Positions 1 to 9,472 of a stretch of 64,000 nt of DNA are shown one piece after another. The stretch comes from JAOUJD01 sp963841815 (GTDB lineage: Bacteria; Pseudomonadota; Gammaproteobacteria; Burkholderiales; Burkholderiaceae_F), in the NCBI GenBank assembly GCA_963841815.1, contig CAWJEE010000014.1, forward strand, positions 1 through 64,000. Reading direction: 5' to 3'. A program made the translations under genes and the position numbers. Under the pieces are notes generated by a model that was not told the origin of the DNA, made no database searches, and saw nothing but the letters and a program-made list of their open reading frames with translations. Position 1 is the first letter of the stretch, and every line of letters starts with the position of its first letter.

Positions 1-273
1 CGTGCCGGCCAGCTGGTGCTGGCCGCGCTGTCCGTCGGCGCGCTCGTGCTGCTGGCCGTGCCGCGCCCCTGGGCGGCGCGCGTGCTGCAGGTTGCGTTGC
101 TGGCTGGCGCGTTCGAGTGGCTGCGCACGCTGGCGCTGTTCGCCTCGGCGCGCATGGCGATGGGCCAGCCTTACCTCCGGCTGACGCTGATCCTGGTCGC
201 GGTCGCCGCCTTCACCGCCGCGTCGGCCGCCGTGTTCCAGCAGTCCGCGGTGCGCCGTCGCTACCGGCTGTAG
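1..273 (+). CDS. C-terminal fragment of an unrecognised membrane protein
   Basis: The frame is open from the first base and ends at a TAG at 271-273, giving about 90 residues with no start codon of its own, so the 5' part lies outside the window. The fragment is strongly hydrophobic, with three apparent membrane segments separated by short basic or polar stretches and a basic tail (VRRRYRL). I do not recognise the family. It converges on the M20 amidohydrolase gene, whose stop codon is 8 bases away, with no clear terminator between them. Confidence 0.6.
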   Translation, partial: RAGQLVLAALSVGALVLLAVPRPWAARVLQVALLAGAFEWLRTLALFASARMAMGQPYLRLTLILVAVAAFTAASAAVFQQSAVRRRYRL

Positions 274-281
274 CAGACGCG

Positions 282-1472
282 TCAGCGCGCGAGGAACTTC
301 TCGACGAGCCGCACCCAGTACGTCGCGCCGAGCGGGATCAACTCGTCGTTGAAGTCGTACGACGGGTTGTGCAGCATGCACGGCCCGAGTCCGTGGCCGG
401 CGCTGCGATGCGAGCCCTCGCCGTTGCCGATGAAGACGTAGGCCCCGGGACGCGCCTTCAGCATGAACGCGAAGTCCTCGGAGCCCATCGTCGGCTCGAT
501 GCCCCGGACGACGTTCACCGCGCCGACGATGTCGTCCATCACGGTGGCGGCGAACTCGGTCTCCGCGGCGTGGTTTACCGTCGGCGGATAGTTCCAGCGG
601 AACTCGACGTCGGCCTCCGCCCCGTGCGCCGCCGCGGTCATCGCGGCGATGCGCTTCATCTGTTCCTCGACCTGCGCGGTCACGGCATCGCTGAACGTGC
701 GCACCGTTCCGGCGATGCGCGCGGTCTCGGGGATCACGTTGGTCGCCTCGCCGGCCTGGATCATCGTGACCGACAGGACGGCCGACTCGATCGGCTTCTT
801 GACCCGCGTGATGATGGCCTGCAGGCCGTTGACGATCTGCACTGCCACGAACACCGGGTCGACGCCGAGGTGCGGCATCGCCGCGTGCGCGCCGCGCCCG
901 CGGACCGCGATCGCGAACTCGTTGGACGACGCCATCATGGGGCCCGCAGTCAGGCCGAATTCGCCGACCTTCAGGTTCGGCCAGTTGTGCATGCCGAACA
1001 CGGCGTCGCACGGGAAACTGTCGAACAGCCCGTCGTCGATCATCCTCTGCGCGCCGGCGCCGCCTTCCTCGCCGGGCTGGAAGATCAGGTGCACCGTGCC
1101 GTCGAACGGGCGCGTTTCCGCGAGGTACTTGGCCGCCGCGAGCAGCATCGCCGTGTGGCCGTCGTGGCCGCACGCATGCATCCTGCCCTCGTGCCTCGAC
1201 CGGTGCGGGAACTGGTTGACCTCGGTCATCGGCAGCGCGTCCATGTCGGCGCGCAGTCCGATCGAGCGCGACGATGAACCGTTGTTCAGCGTCCCGACCA
1301 CGCCCGTGCCGCCAAGGCCGCGCGTCACCTCGATGCCCCACGCGGCGAGCCGGCTGGCGACGACGTCGGAAGTGCGCACTTCCTCGAATCGAAGTTCAGG
1401 GTGGGCGTGAAGGTCGCGCCGGATCTGCTGGATTTCGGCGCGGAACTGAACCACGCGGTCGATCAGTTGCAT
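282..1472 (-). CDS. M20 family metallo-amidohydrolase (hippurate hydrolase-like)
   Basis: This is a 396-residue cytosolic dinuclear metal amidohydrolase of the M20D group, which removes an acyl group from N-acyl amino acids. Metal-ligand motifs are visible: RADMDALP near residue 74, HACGHDGH at 99-106 with the regulatory-type Cys101, the QPGEEG acid pair at 135-136, MHNW near 160, MGSEDF near 340 and the C-terminal LHNPSYDFND. The start is the ATG at 1472, because homologues begin with a short helix before RRDLHAHPEL; the frame itself stays open far upstream. It is divergent from argE across a 184-base region holding a large palindrome. Related families include HipO, IAA-amino-acid hydrolase and N-acetyldiaminopimelate deacetylase; the substrate cannot be chosen from sequence. 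Confidence 0.88.
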   Translation of the reverse strand: MQLIDRVVQFRAEIQQIRRDLHAHPELRFEEVRTSDVVASRLAAWGIEVTRGLGGTGVVGTLNNGSSSRSIGLRADMDALPMTEVNQFPHRSRHEGRMHACGHDGHTAMLLAAAKYLAETRPFDGTVHLIFQPGEEGGAGAQRMIDDGLFDSFPCDAVFGMHNWPNLKVGEFGLTAGPMMASSNEFAIAVRGRGAHAAMPHLGVDPVFVAVQIVNGLQAIITRVKKPIESAVLSVTMIQAGEATNVIPETARIAGTVRTFSDAVTAQVEEQMKRIAAMTAAAHGAEADVEFRWNYPPTVNHAAETEFAATVMDDIVGAVNVVRGIEPTMGSEDFAFMLKARPGAYVFIGNGEGSHRSAGHGLGPCMLHNPSYDFNDELIPLGATYWVRLVEKFLAR

Positions 1473-1534
1473 GATGGTGCTGGGTAGCAGTGCTCGGGAG
1501 CGACATCGTACTGAACCGGCACCGACGGCGCACC

Positions 1535-1589
1535 AGGGCCTGTGAATGCTCGGGCCGGCGCATGCGCGAGCCAAGCGTTCACAGGCCCT
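1535..1589. promoter_or_regulatory. 16-bp inverted repeat in the hipO-like/argE divergent promoter
   Basis: Two 16-base arms at 1535-1550 (agggcctgtgaatgct) and 1574-1589 (agcgttcacaggccct) are complementary at 15 of 16 positions around a 23-base GC-rich spacer. The right arm runs straight into TAGAAT (1589-1594), a plausible -10 box for argE. The geometry fits an operator, an extrusion-prone cruciform or an RNA hairpin. The binding protein is unknown. Confidence 0.5.
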
Positions 1590-1656
1590 AGAATGGCCGC
1601 TCTCCGGCGCTTCGGGCGCCGGGTTCGCAAGACCCTCCCTCCCCGCGGGTGTTTCC

Positions 1657-2874
1657 ATGAACAAGCCAGTTGATTCCGCCGTTTCCACTGCGCCGTCGGC
1701 CGACGCGCTCGCCATGATCGACCGGCTGATCGCGTTTCCCACGGTCAGTCGCGATTCGAACCTGGGGTTGATCGAGTACGCACGCGATGAACTGAAGCGG
1801 CTCGGTGTCCGCTCGCAACTGGTCCATGACGCGAGCGGGAAGAAGGCGAACCTGTTCGCCACGCTGTCGGCCGAGCCCGACCGCGTGAAGACCGGCGGGC
1901 TGGTGCTGTCCGGCCACACCGACACCGTGCCGGTCGACGGGCAGGACTGGTCGAGCGATCCGTTCCAGGCCGCGCACCGCGCCGGCCGCATCCACGGACG
2001 CGGCACCGCGGACATGAAAGGGTTCATCGCGATCGCGCTCGCGTGGGCGCCGCGTTTCCTCGCCGCGCAGGAGCGGCTCCCGGTCCACCTGTCGCTGACG
2101 TACGACGAGGAGACGACCTTCCTCGGCGTCAACGGCCTCGTCGCCGATCTCGCGGAACGAGGCATCCGCCCGGCGGGTTGCATCATCGGCGAGCCGACCG
2201 ACATGCAGGCGATCGTGGCCCACAAGGGCAAGCGCGACCTCTGCTGCAAGGTCCGCGGACGCGAAGCGCACTCGGCGCTCACGCCGCAGGGCGTGAACGC
2301 GATCGAGTTCGCGGCGCGGCTGATTGCGTACATCCGCGGCGTGGCCGACCGGCTGGCGCGCGACGAACCGCGCGACGATCGCTTCGCCGTCCCGCACAGC
2401 ACGCTGCAGACCGGCCTGATCAAGGGCGGCATCGCGACCAACGTCGTGCCGCGCGACTGCGAGTTCCACTTCGAGATGCGCAACCTGCCGTCGATGTCGC
2501 ACGACACCATGGAAGGCGAGATCGTCGAGTACACGGAACGCGAACTCGTGCCGCAGATGCGCCGCGTCGCCGCCGACGCGGGCATCGCGTTCGAGCGCGG
2601 CCTCGACCTGCCGGCGTTCGGCATCGCGCCCGACGCGGCCCTGGTGCGGTGGGCACAGCAGGTCGCCCGCACGACGCACCTCGGCACCGGCGCGGTCAGC
2701 TTCGCCACCGAGGCGAGCGTCTTCATGAAGGCCGGCATCCCGACCGTCGTGCTCGGACCCGGCAGCATCGAGCAGGCGCACAAGCCTGACGAGTACATCA
2801 GCTACGCGCAGGTCGCCGCGTGCGAGGCGTTCTTCGCGCAGATGATCGAGCAGCCGCTTCCCGGAGCGAAGTGA
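1657..2874 (+). CDS. argE: acetylornithine deacetylase
   Basis: This 405-residue M20A-type zinc deacetylase is predicted to hydrolyse N2-acetylornithine to ornithine in the linear arginine pathway. The signature residues are present: GHTDTVP (His87, Asp89), GRGTADMKG (Asp119), the acid pair Glu151-Glu152 and GEPTDM. The late motif FATEASVF followed by GPGSIEQAHKPDEY is typical of ArgE rather than DapE. The ATG at 1657 matches the family N-terminus; an upstream in-frame ATG at 1546 would place coding sequence across the promoter palindrome and is unlikely. Its TGA overlaps the ATG of the downstream molybdopterin oxidoreductase by one base (TGATG), so the two are probably co-translated, although no metabolic link is obvious. 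A non-arginine M20 substrate is possible. Confidence 0.85.
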   Translation: MNKPVDSAVSTAPSADALAMIDRLIAFPTVSRDSNLGLIEYARDELKRLGVRSQLVHDASGKKANLFATLSAEPDRVKTGGLVLSGHTDTVPVDGQDWSSDPFQAAHRAGRIHGRGTADMKGFIAIALAWAPRFLAAQERLPVHLSLTYDEETTFLGVNGLVADLAERGIRPAGCIIGEPTDMQAIVAHKGKRDLCCKVRGREAHSALTPQGVNAIEFAARLIAYIRGVADRLARDEPRDDRFAVPHSTLQTGLIKGGIATNVVPRDCEFHFEMRNLPSMSHDTMEGEIVEYTERELVPQMRRVAADAGIAFERGLDLPAFGIAPDAALVRWAQQVARTTHLGTGAVSFATEASVFMKAGIPTVVLGPGSIEQAHKPDEYISYAQVAACEAFFAQMIEQPLPGAK

Positions 2875-4958
2875 TGCGGGACCCCGCGCCAGGGGAAACC
2901 GTCGTCCGCGCGGCGTGCCCGCACGACTGCCCGGACACGTGCGCGATGCTCGTGACCGTGCGCGAGGAGCAGGGCCGGCGCGTCGCGGTCAAGATCGCCG
3001 GCGATCCGACGCACCCCGCCACGGGTGGCGTGCTGTGCACCAAGGTCAGCCGTTACCTGGAGCGCGTGTATCACCCGGATCGCCTGCTGCATCCGCTCAG
3101 GCGCGTCGGGCGCAAGGGCGAGGGCCGCTTCGAACGCGTCAGCTGGGACGACGCGCTCGCGGACATCGCGCGCCGCCTGCAGGCGATCGCCGCGCGCGAC
3201 CCGCAGCGCATCGTTCCGTACAGCTACGCCGGCACGATGGGCCTCGTGCAGGGCGAGGCGATGGCAAGCCGCTTCTTCAACAAGCTCGGCGCGAGCTTCC
3301 TCGACCGCACGATCTGCGCGACCGCTGGCGGCGAGGCGCTCGCGGCCACGCTCGGCGCGCGCCTCGGCACCGACGTCGAGCAGTTCCAGGACGCGAAGCT
3401 GATCGTCTTCTGGGGCACCAACGCGATCGCGTCGAACCTGCACCTGTGGAGCCGCGCGCAGGAGGCCAAGCGCCGGGGCGCGAAGCTGATCGCGATCGAC
3501 CCGTACCGCTCGCTCACCGCGGACAAGTGCCACCAGCACATCGCGCTGATGCCGGGCACCGACGGCGCCTTCGCGCTCGGGGTGATCCACGTGCTGGTCC
3601 GCGAGGGATGGCTGGACCGCGATTACATCGAGCGCTACACGCTGGGCTTCGATGCCCTCGCCGAGCGCGCGCGCGGGTTCGACCCGGACCGCGTCGCGGC
3701 GCTGTGCGGGATCACCGCGGACGAGATCACCGGCTTTGCGCACGACTACTGGACGCTGAAGCCGGCGGCGATCCGCCTCAATTACGGCATGCAGCGCACG
3801 CGCGGTGGCGGCAACGCGGTCCGCGCGGTGGCGAGCCTGCCCGCGCTGGCCGGGCACTGGCGCCATCCCGCCGGCGGACTGCTGCTGTCGACCAGCGGCG
3901 CGTATGCGGTCGACGAGGCGGCGCTGTACCGGCCGGACCTGCTCGCGGGGCGTCGTCCGCGCACGATCAACATGTCGACCATCGGGCGCGACCTGCTCGA
4001 AGCCGACCCGCCGATCGAGGCGCTGGTCGTCTACGACAGCAACCCGGTGGCGGTCGCGCCGCAGTCGTCCGACGTCGCGCGCGGCTTCGCGCGCGAGGAC
4101 CTGTTCACGGTCGTGCTCGAGCAGTTCCAGACCGACACGGCCGACTACGCCGACTACGTGCTGCCGGCGACGACGCAGCTCGAGCACGTCGACGTGCACA
4201 GGTCGTACGGGCATTACTACATGCTCGCCAACAATCCGGCGATCGATCCGCTCGGCGAGGCGCTGCCGAACAGCGAGATCTTCCGTCGACTCGCCGCGCA
4301 CATGGGTTTGGTCGAACCCTGCTTTGCCGAGAGCGACGACACGCTGGCGGCACAGGCGTTCGCGAAGCGCGGCACGACGGCGCACTACGACTGGGCTCGC
4401 CTCAAGCAGAAGGGCTGGGAACGGCTCGACCTGCCTGCGGACTTCGCGCCCTTCGCGCAGGGCAACTTTCCGACGCCTTCCGGCAAGTGCGAACTCGTGT
4501 CCGCCCGCCTCGCGGCGGTCGGCGCCGACCCGGTTCCCGACTACGTGCCGCCCTACGAGAGCGCGTCGAGCAACCCGGAACGCGCGCGCCGCTTCCCGCT
4601 CGCCATCATCTCGCCGCCCGCCCGCAATTTCCTGAACTCCACGTTCGTCAACGTCGCGTCACTGCGCGACGCCGAGGGCGAGCCCGCGCTGGAAATCCAT
4701 CCGGTCGACGCGGCGGCGCGCGGGATCACGGACGGCGCGCGGGTCCGCGTGTTCAACGACCGGGGCCGCTTCGAGTTGCAGGCGCGCGTCACGGACCGGG
4801 CCCGTCCCGGCTGCGTGGTGGCGCTGTCGATCTGGTGGAAGAAGCTCACCCGCGACGGTCGCAACGCGAACGAGGTGACCAGCCAGGCGCTGACGGACAT
4901 CGGCCGCGGTCCCACGTTCTACGACTGCCTGGTGGAAGTCGAATCGACCTCGACTTGA
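2874..4958 (+). CDS. molybdopterin-dependent oxidoreductase (DMSO reductase superfamily)
   Basis: This is a 694-residue soluble enzyme of the MopB superfamily, expected to carry a bis-molybdopterin-guanine-dinucleotide cofactor and one N-terminal 4Fe-4S cluster. The cluster ligands are Cys15, Cys19, Cys23 and Cys55 (CPHDCPDTC, then GGVLC). Following blocks such as YSYAGTMGLVQGE, FWGTNAIASN, GTDGAFALG and the C-terminal molybdopterin dinucleotide-binding domain (LAIISPPARNFLNSTF onward) are in the right order. There is no Tat signal, so it should be cytoplasmic. The subgroup resembles unassigned formate, nitrate or thiosulfate-reductase-like proteins often annotated only as molybdopterin oxidoreductase. 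No partner electron-transfer subunit lies nearby. The physiological substrate is unknown. Confidence 0.85.
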   Translation: MRDPAPGETVVRAACPHDCPDTCAMLVTVREEQGRRVAVKIAGDPTHPATGGVLCTKVSRYLERVYHPDRLLHPLRRVGRKGEGRFERVSWDDALADIARRLQAIAARDPQRIVPYSYAGTMGLVQGEAMASRFFNKLGASFLDRTICATAGGEALAATLGARLGTDVEQFQDAKLIVFWGTNAIASNLHLWSRAQEAKRRGAKLIAIDPYRSLTADKCHQHIALMPGTDGAFALGVIHVLVREGWLDRDYIERYTLGFDALAERARGFDPDRVAALCGITADEITGFAHDYWTLKPAAIRLNYGMQRTRGGGNAVRAVASLPALAGHWRHPAGGLLLSTSGAYAVDEAALYRPDLLAGRRPRTINMSTIGRDLLEADPPIEALVVYDSNPVAVAPQSSDVARGFAREDLFTVVLEQFQTDTADYADYVLPATTQLEHVDVHRSYGHYYMLANNPAIDPLGEALPNSEIFRRLAAHMGLVEPCFAESDDTLAAQAFAKRGTTAHYDWARLKQKGWERLDLPADFAPFAQGNFPTPSGKCELVSARLAAVGADPVPDYVPPYESASSNPERARRFPLAIISPPARNFLNSTFVNVASLRDAEGEPALEIHPVDAAARGITDGARVRVFNDRGRFELQARVTDRARPGCVVALSIWWKKLTRDGRNANEVTSQALTDIGRGPTFYDCLVEVESTST

Positions 4959-5065
4959 TCTGCGGCCACCTTGTACCTCGGTCGGGGGATGGCGGCGCGG
5001 GTTACGGCGACGAGAATGAAAGCGGGTCGGATTTTGCAGCATGCATCGTCTTCCGGACTCCGCTG

Positions 5066-6472
5066 ATGTCGTCTTCGCTCGACTTCCCCTTCGTGGCCGG
5101 CCTGGACGCTGCCCGCTGGGTACAGGCGGGACTGGAGGTCTGGGAAGCCTGGCGGATGACGCCGGCGCAACTCGCCGCGTCCCGCCAGCAACGGCTGGTT
5201 TCCCTGCTCAGGCACGCCCGGACCACGTCGCCGTTCTATCGCGAGTTGCATGCGGGCCTGCCGCTCGCCGACGACGCCCCGCTGTCGGCGTTTCCGGTCG
5301 TCGACAAGTGCACCCTGATGCGGGAGTTCGACCGTGTCAGCACGCGCCCCGAAGTGACCCTGTTCGCGATCGACCGGTTCGTGTCCCGGCCCGAGCGGCA
5401 CGGAGCGCTGTTCCAGGGCCGCTACGCGGTCTGGACGAGTTCCGGCACCACGGGTCACCCCGGGTGGTTCGTGCACGATCCCGGCGCACTGGCGGTCTAC
5501 GACGCGCTGGAAGCCCAGCGCTTCCGGGGCGTCGGCCTGGCGCGTTCGTGGCGGCCGGGCGAGCGCTACGCGATGGTCGCGGCGACCGGCGGGCACTTCG
5601 CCGGCGTGTCGTCGGTCGAGCGGATGCGGCGGTCGGTGCCGTGGCTGGCGCCATTCGTCCGTTCCTGTTCGCTGATGCAGCCGGTCCCTTCGCTGGTGGC
5701 CGAGCTCAATGCGTACCAGCCGGCCATCGTCGCGACGTACCCGACCGCCGCCGAGATGCTCGCCGACGAGCAGGCGAGCGGGCGGCTGCGGCTGCGCCTG
5801 CGCGAGGTCTGGACCGGCGGCGAATGCCTCGCGCCCGCGACGCGCGCCCGGCTGCAGTCCGTCTTCGGCTGCCCGGTCCGCAGTTCCTACGGGGCGTCGG
5901 AATTCCTGCCGATCGCGTGGGAGTGCGAGCACCTGAATCTGCACGTCAACAGTGACTGGGTGATCCTCGAACCGGTGGACGCGGCGCGGCGACCGGTCGC
6001 GCCAGGCACCCGCTCGCACTCGGTGCTGCTGACCAACCTGGCCAACCGCGTTCAGCCGTTGATTCGTTACGACCTCGGCGACGCCGTGACGCTGCACGAC
6101 CGGCCGTGCGCCTGCGGATCGACCTTCCCGGCGATCTCGGTCGAAGGACGTTGCGACGACGCCCTGGTGATGCCGCTCGCTCGCGGCGGGTTCGGAACGG
6201 TCGTGCCGCTGGCCCTCGCAACCGTGCTCGAGGACGAGGCGCACGTGCACGATTTCCAGGTCGTGCAGACCGGCACCGGCAAATTGAAGGTCCGATTGGC
6301 CGATGACGAGGGTTCGTCGGCCGCCGCGGTGCGCCGTGCCTTGCACGCGTACTTCAAGGCGATGGGCTTCGCCGACGTCGCGCTCGACGTCGGCGGCCAG
6401 GCTCCGCGACGGGATCCGGTCAGCGGCAAGCTGCGCCGGGTCGTCCGGGAGGGTCGACCCGCTGTGCAATAG
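5066..6472 (+). CDS. adenylate-forming ligase of the PaaK / coenzyme F390 synthetase-like family
   Basis: This 468-residue protein belongs to the phenylacetate-CoA ligase-like branch of the ANL superfamily, which activates a carboxylate with ATP before thioester formation. The phosphate-binding loop is SSGTTGHPG at 125-133, then SYGASEFLPI and the RYDLGDAVTL segment; a C-terminal PaaK-type lid domain follows with a cysteine pair (CACG). The chosen ATG at 5066 precedes the family-typical helices; the frame is open much further upstream but that region is covered by the preceding gene. It lies 107 bases after the molybdopterin enzyme on the same strand. The actual acid substrate cannot be predicted; stand-alone members often serve secondary or cell-surface metabolism. 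Confidence 0.8.
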   Translation: MSSSLDFPFVAGLDAARWVQAGLEVWEAWRMTPAQLAASRQQRLVSLLRHARTTSPFYRELHAGLPLADDAPLSAFPVVDKCTLMREFDRVSTRPEVTLFAIDRFVSRPERHGALFQGRYAVWTSSGTTGHPGWFVHDPGALAVYDALEAQRFRGVGLARSWRPGERYAMVAATGGHFAGVSSVERMRRSVPWLAPFVRSCSLMQPVPSLVAELNAYQPAIVATYPTAAEMLADEQASGRLRLRLREVWTGGECLAPATRARLQSVFGCPVRSSYGASEFLPIAWECEHLNLHVNSDWVILEPVDAARRPVAPGTRSHSVLLTNLANRVQPLIRYDLGDAVTLHDRPCACGSTFPAISVEGRCDDALVMPLARGGFGTVVPLALATVLEDEAHVHDFQVVQTGTGKLKVRLADDEGSSAAAVRRALHAYFKAMGFADVALDVGGQAPRRDPVSGKLRRVVREGRPAVQ

Positions 6473-6509
6473 GGGACGCGCGCGACGGCGGAGCCGTGGC
6501 TTCGGCACA

Positions 6510-7613
6510 ATGGCGCCGATGCCGTCCGTTCTCCGCTTCGTTGCTGCATTACTTCGGCCCCGGCGCCTGGTTGCCGCCGCCGCGGCCGTGCTCGTCGCCG
6601 CCGCCGCGGGCGGTTGCTCGACGCTCGGCTACTACGCGCAGTCGATCAGCGGCCACCTGGCCATGATGCGGTCCGCGCGTCCGATCCAGGAGGTGGTTGC
6701 CGACCCCGAGACGCCCGAGAATCTCCGGAAGCGGCTGCTGCGCGCGCAGGAGGTCCGGGCCTTTGCCTCCAGTGAGCTCGGGCTGCCGGACAACAGCAGC
6801 TACCGGGAGTACGCCGACCTGCACCGGCCGTACGTGGTGTGGAACGTGTTCGCGACGCGCGAGCTGTCGCTGGAACTGAAGCAGTGGTGCTACCCGGTCG
6901 TCGGCTGTGCCGGGTACCGCGGGTACTTCGACCGCAGCGCCGCCGAGCGCGAGGCCGAGGCGCTGCGAGCCGATGGCTACGAGGTCAACGTTGCCGGTGT
7001 CCCCGCCTATTCGACGCTCGGCTGGCTGCCCGACCCGCTGCTGAACACCTTCATGGGAGGCTCGGAAGGCCAGGTCGCGTCGATGGTGTTCCACGAGCTG
7101 GCGCACCAGGTCGTGTTCGTCGGCGGCGACACCACCTTCAACGAGTCCTTTGCCACGGCGGTCGAGCGCGAGGGCGTGCGGCGCTGGCTTGCCGTCAGCA
7201 ACGACCCGGCGCTGCGGCAGTCGTATTCGGAGTTCGCGAACCGCCGGCAGGACTTCGTGGACCTGCTGCTGAGGTACCGGGATCGGCTCGAGGCGCTGTA
7301 CGCAAGCGACGCGCCGGACGATGCGAAGCGTGCCGGCAAGCGGCGCCTGTTCGCGGAGTTGAAGGCCGAGTACGCGGCGTTGAAGACATCGTGGGGCGGT
7401 TTCGCCGGCTACGACCGCTACTTCGCGCAGGAGCTGACCAACGCGCACCTGGCCTCGGTCGGCGCCTACAACATCCTGGTCCCTGCCTTCGACGCGCTGC
7501 TGGCGCGCGAGGGAGGCGACTTCCCGCGCTTCTATGCGGAGGTGCAGCGACTGGCGCGGTTGCCGCACGGCGAGCGCGAGGCGGAGCTCCGCGGCTTCGT
7601 GGTTACCCGGTGA
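6510..7613 (+). CDS. zinc-dependent lipoprotein aminopeptidase family protein
   Basis: This is a 367-residue predicted lipoprotein: an Arg-rich start, a long alanine/valine hydrophobic stretch and a lipobox ending at Cys36 (AAGGC). It matches the family annotated as predicted aminopeptidase (PF10023 type). The gluzincin motif HELAH is at residues 195-199, within VFHELAHQVVF, followed by NESFATAVE, which would supply the third zinc ligand (Glu). It should act in the periplasm, anchored to a membrane. The start ATG at 6510 is followed by another in-frame ATG at 6519; either gives a workable signal peptide. It lies between the PaaK-like ligase and fadD on the same strand. Confidence 0.8.
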   Translation: MAPMPSVLRFVAALLRPRRLVAAAAAVLVAAAAGGCSTLGYYAQSISGHLAMMRSARPIQEVVADPETPENLRKRLLRAQEVRAFASSELGLPDNSSYREYADLHRPYVVWNVFATRELSLELKQWCYPVVGCAGYRGYFDRSAAEREAEALRADGYEVNVAGVPAYSTLGWLPDPLLNTFMGGSEGQVASMVFHELAHQVVFVGGDTTFNESFATAVEREGVRRWLAVSNDPALRQSYSEFANRRQDFVDLLLRYRDRLEALYASDAPDDAKRAGKRRLFAELKAEYAALKTSWGGFAGYDRYFAQELTNAHLASVGAYNILVPAFDALLAREGGDFPRFYAEVQRLARLPHGEREAELRGFVVTR

Positions 7614-7710
7614 TCCCTTCGAAAGGGCGGCGGGCTATCATCGTTCGCTGCGCAGCGGCGCGTCGCTGCAAGACGGATTCACAACGATAAGACTGCCAAG
7701 GAGATACAAG

Positions 7711-9394
7711 ATGGATCGGTTCTGGCTCAAGAACTATCCGAAGGGCGTGCCTGCCGACATCGACTGCAACCAGTACAAGTCCCTGGTCGAGTTGATCGAA
7801 GAGGCCTTCCGCAAGCACGGCTCGCTGCCCGCCTACAGCTTCATGGGCAAGGAGATGACGTACAGCCAGCTCGACCAGTACTCGGCCGCGCTGGCGGCCT
7901 GGCTGCAGGGCCGGGGTTTCGGCAAGGGCAAGCGCGTCGCGATCATGATGCCGAACGTCATGCAGTACCCGGTCGCGCTTGCCGGGGTCCTGCGCGCCGG
8001 CTGCACGGTGGTCAACGTCAACCCGCTCTACACGCCGCGCGAGCTCGAGCACCAGCTCAAGGACTCCGGGGCCGACGCGATCTTCATCCTCGAGAACTTC
8101 GCGCACGTGTTCCAGCAGGTCGCCGACAAGGTGCCGACCAAGGTCGCGGTGGTGTGCGCGATGGGCGACATGCTCGGCTTCGTCAAGGGGCTGCTCGTCA
8201 ACTTCGTCGTGCGCAACGTCAAGAAGATGGTTCCCGAGTACTCGCTGCCGAACGCGGTGCGCTGGAGCGAGATGATGGCCGACGGGCTGAAGATGAACCT
8301 GAAGCCGGTCGAACGTCGGCCACGACGACGTCGCGTTCCTGCAGTACACCGGCGGCACGACCGGCGTGTCGAAGGGCGCGACCCTGACGCACAAGAACAT
8401 CATCGCCAACATGCTGCAGTCGGAGGCGTGGTACCAGCCGGCGCTGTCGAAGCTGAAGCCGGGCGAGTACCCGGTGACGATCACGGCGCTGCCGCTGTAT
8501 CACATCTTCGCGCTGACGGTCTGCGCGATGATGTCGATGCGCATCGGCGGCAAGTGCGTGCTGATCGCGAACCCGCGCGACATCCCGGGATTCGTGAAGG
8601 AGCTGTCGAAGCACACGTTCCACGTCTTCCCGGCGGTCAACACGCTGTTCAACGGGCTGCTGAACAACGAGGAATTCAAGAAGCTGAACTTCTCCCGGCT
8701 GATCCTCTCGGCCGGCGGCGGCATGGCGGTCCAGCAGGCGGTCGCGGAACGCTGGCTCAAGGTGACGGGCTGCCCGATCGCCGAAGGCTACGGCCTGTCG
8801 GAGACCTCGCCGGTCGCGACGGCCAACCGCACGGACACCGACAAGTTCACCGGCACGATCGGGCTGCCGGTGCCCTCGACGGAGATCGCGATCCTCGATG
8901 ACGACGGCAACAAGCTGCCGGTGGGGCAGGTCGGCGAGATCGCGATCCGCGGCCCGCAGGTGATGGCCGGCTACTGGAATCGTCCGGACGAGACGGCAAA
9001 GGTCATGACGGCCGACGGCTTCTTCCGCAGCGGCGACGTCGGCGTGATGGATGCCGACGGCTACACGAAGATCGTCGACCGCAAGAAGGACATGATCCTG
9101 GTCTCCGGCTTCAACGTGTATCCGAACGAGGTCGAGGGCGTGGTCGCTTCGCATCCGGGCGTGCTCGAGTGCGCGGTCGTCGGCGTCCCGGACGACAACT
9201 CGGGCGAGGCCGTGAAGCTGTTCGTGGTCAAGAAGGACCCGGCGCTCACCGAGAAGGAACTGATGGAGTTCTGCAAGGAACAGCTGACCGGCTACAAGAA
9301 GCCCAAGTACATCGAGTTCCGCGCCGACCTGCCGAAGACCAACGTCGGCAAGATCCTTAGGCGTGAACTGCGGGACGAGAAGAAAGCGGCCTAA
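7711..9394 (+). CDS. fadD: long-chain-fatty-acid-CoA ligase (one frameshift)
   Basis: FadD activates long-chain fatty acids to acyl-CoA for beta-oxidation at the inner face of the membrane. The first part (7711-8311) begins MDRFWLKNYPKGVPADID and has the typical N-terminal domain; the second part continues from 8312 in the +1 frame with FLQYTGGTTGVSKG, GYGLSETSP, the YKKPKYIEF segment and the PKTNVGKILRRELRD end. Removing one base at about 8311 restores the continuous reading KPVNVGHDDVAFLQYTGG and a 560-residue protein of normal length. The start ATG is preceded by a good Shine-Dalgarno (aaggag, 7699-7704), and an intrinsic terminator follows. The frameshift is most likely a sequence error, because both halves are perfectly conserved in style. 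Confidence 0.88.
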
Positions 9395-9412
9395 ACTGCG
9401 GGCTGCAACCGG

Positions 9413-9438
9413 AAGGCCGCCGCGCGCGGCCTTTCTTT
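9413..9438 (+). terminator. intrinsic terminator after fadD
   Basis: A stem aggccgc / gcggcct (9414-9420 and 9426-9432) with a 5-base loop is followed by a T-rich run ending about 9440. It lies 20 bases after the fadD stop codon. Confidence 0.85.
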
Positions 9439-9472
9439 TTTCCTGCGCCGGACCGGCGCAGCTGGAGCCGTG

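Noticed and set aside
117..1277. Long plus-strand open frame opposite the M20 hydrolase
   Set aside because: Arg/Ala/Gly/His-rich composition typical of the antisense frame of a GC-rich gene; the minus strand carries full M20 motifs.
2802..4385. 527-residue minus-strand open frame
   Set aside because: It is the complementary frame of the molybdopterin oxidoreductase, with no recognisable domain and skewed Arg content.
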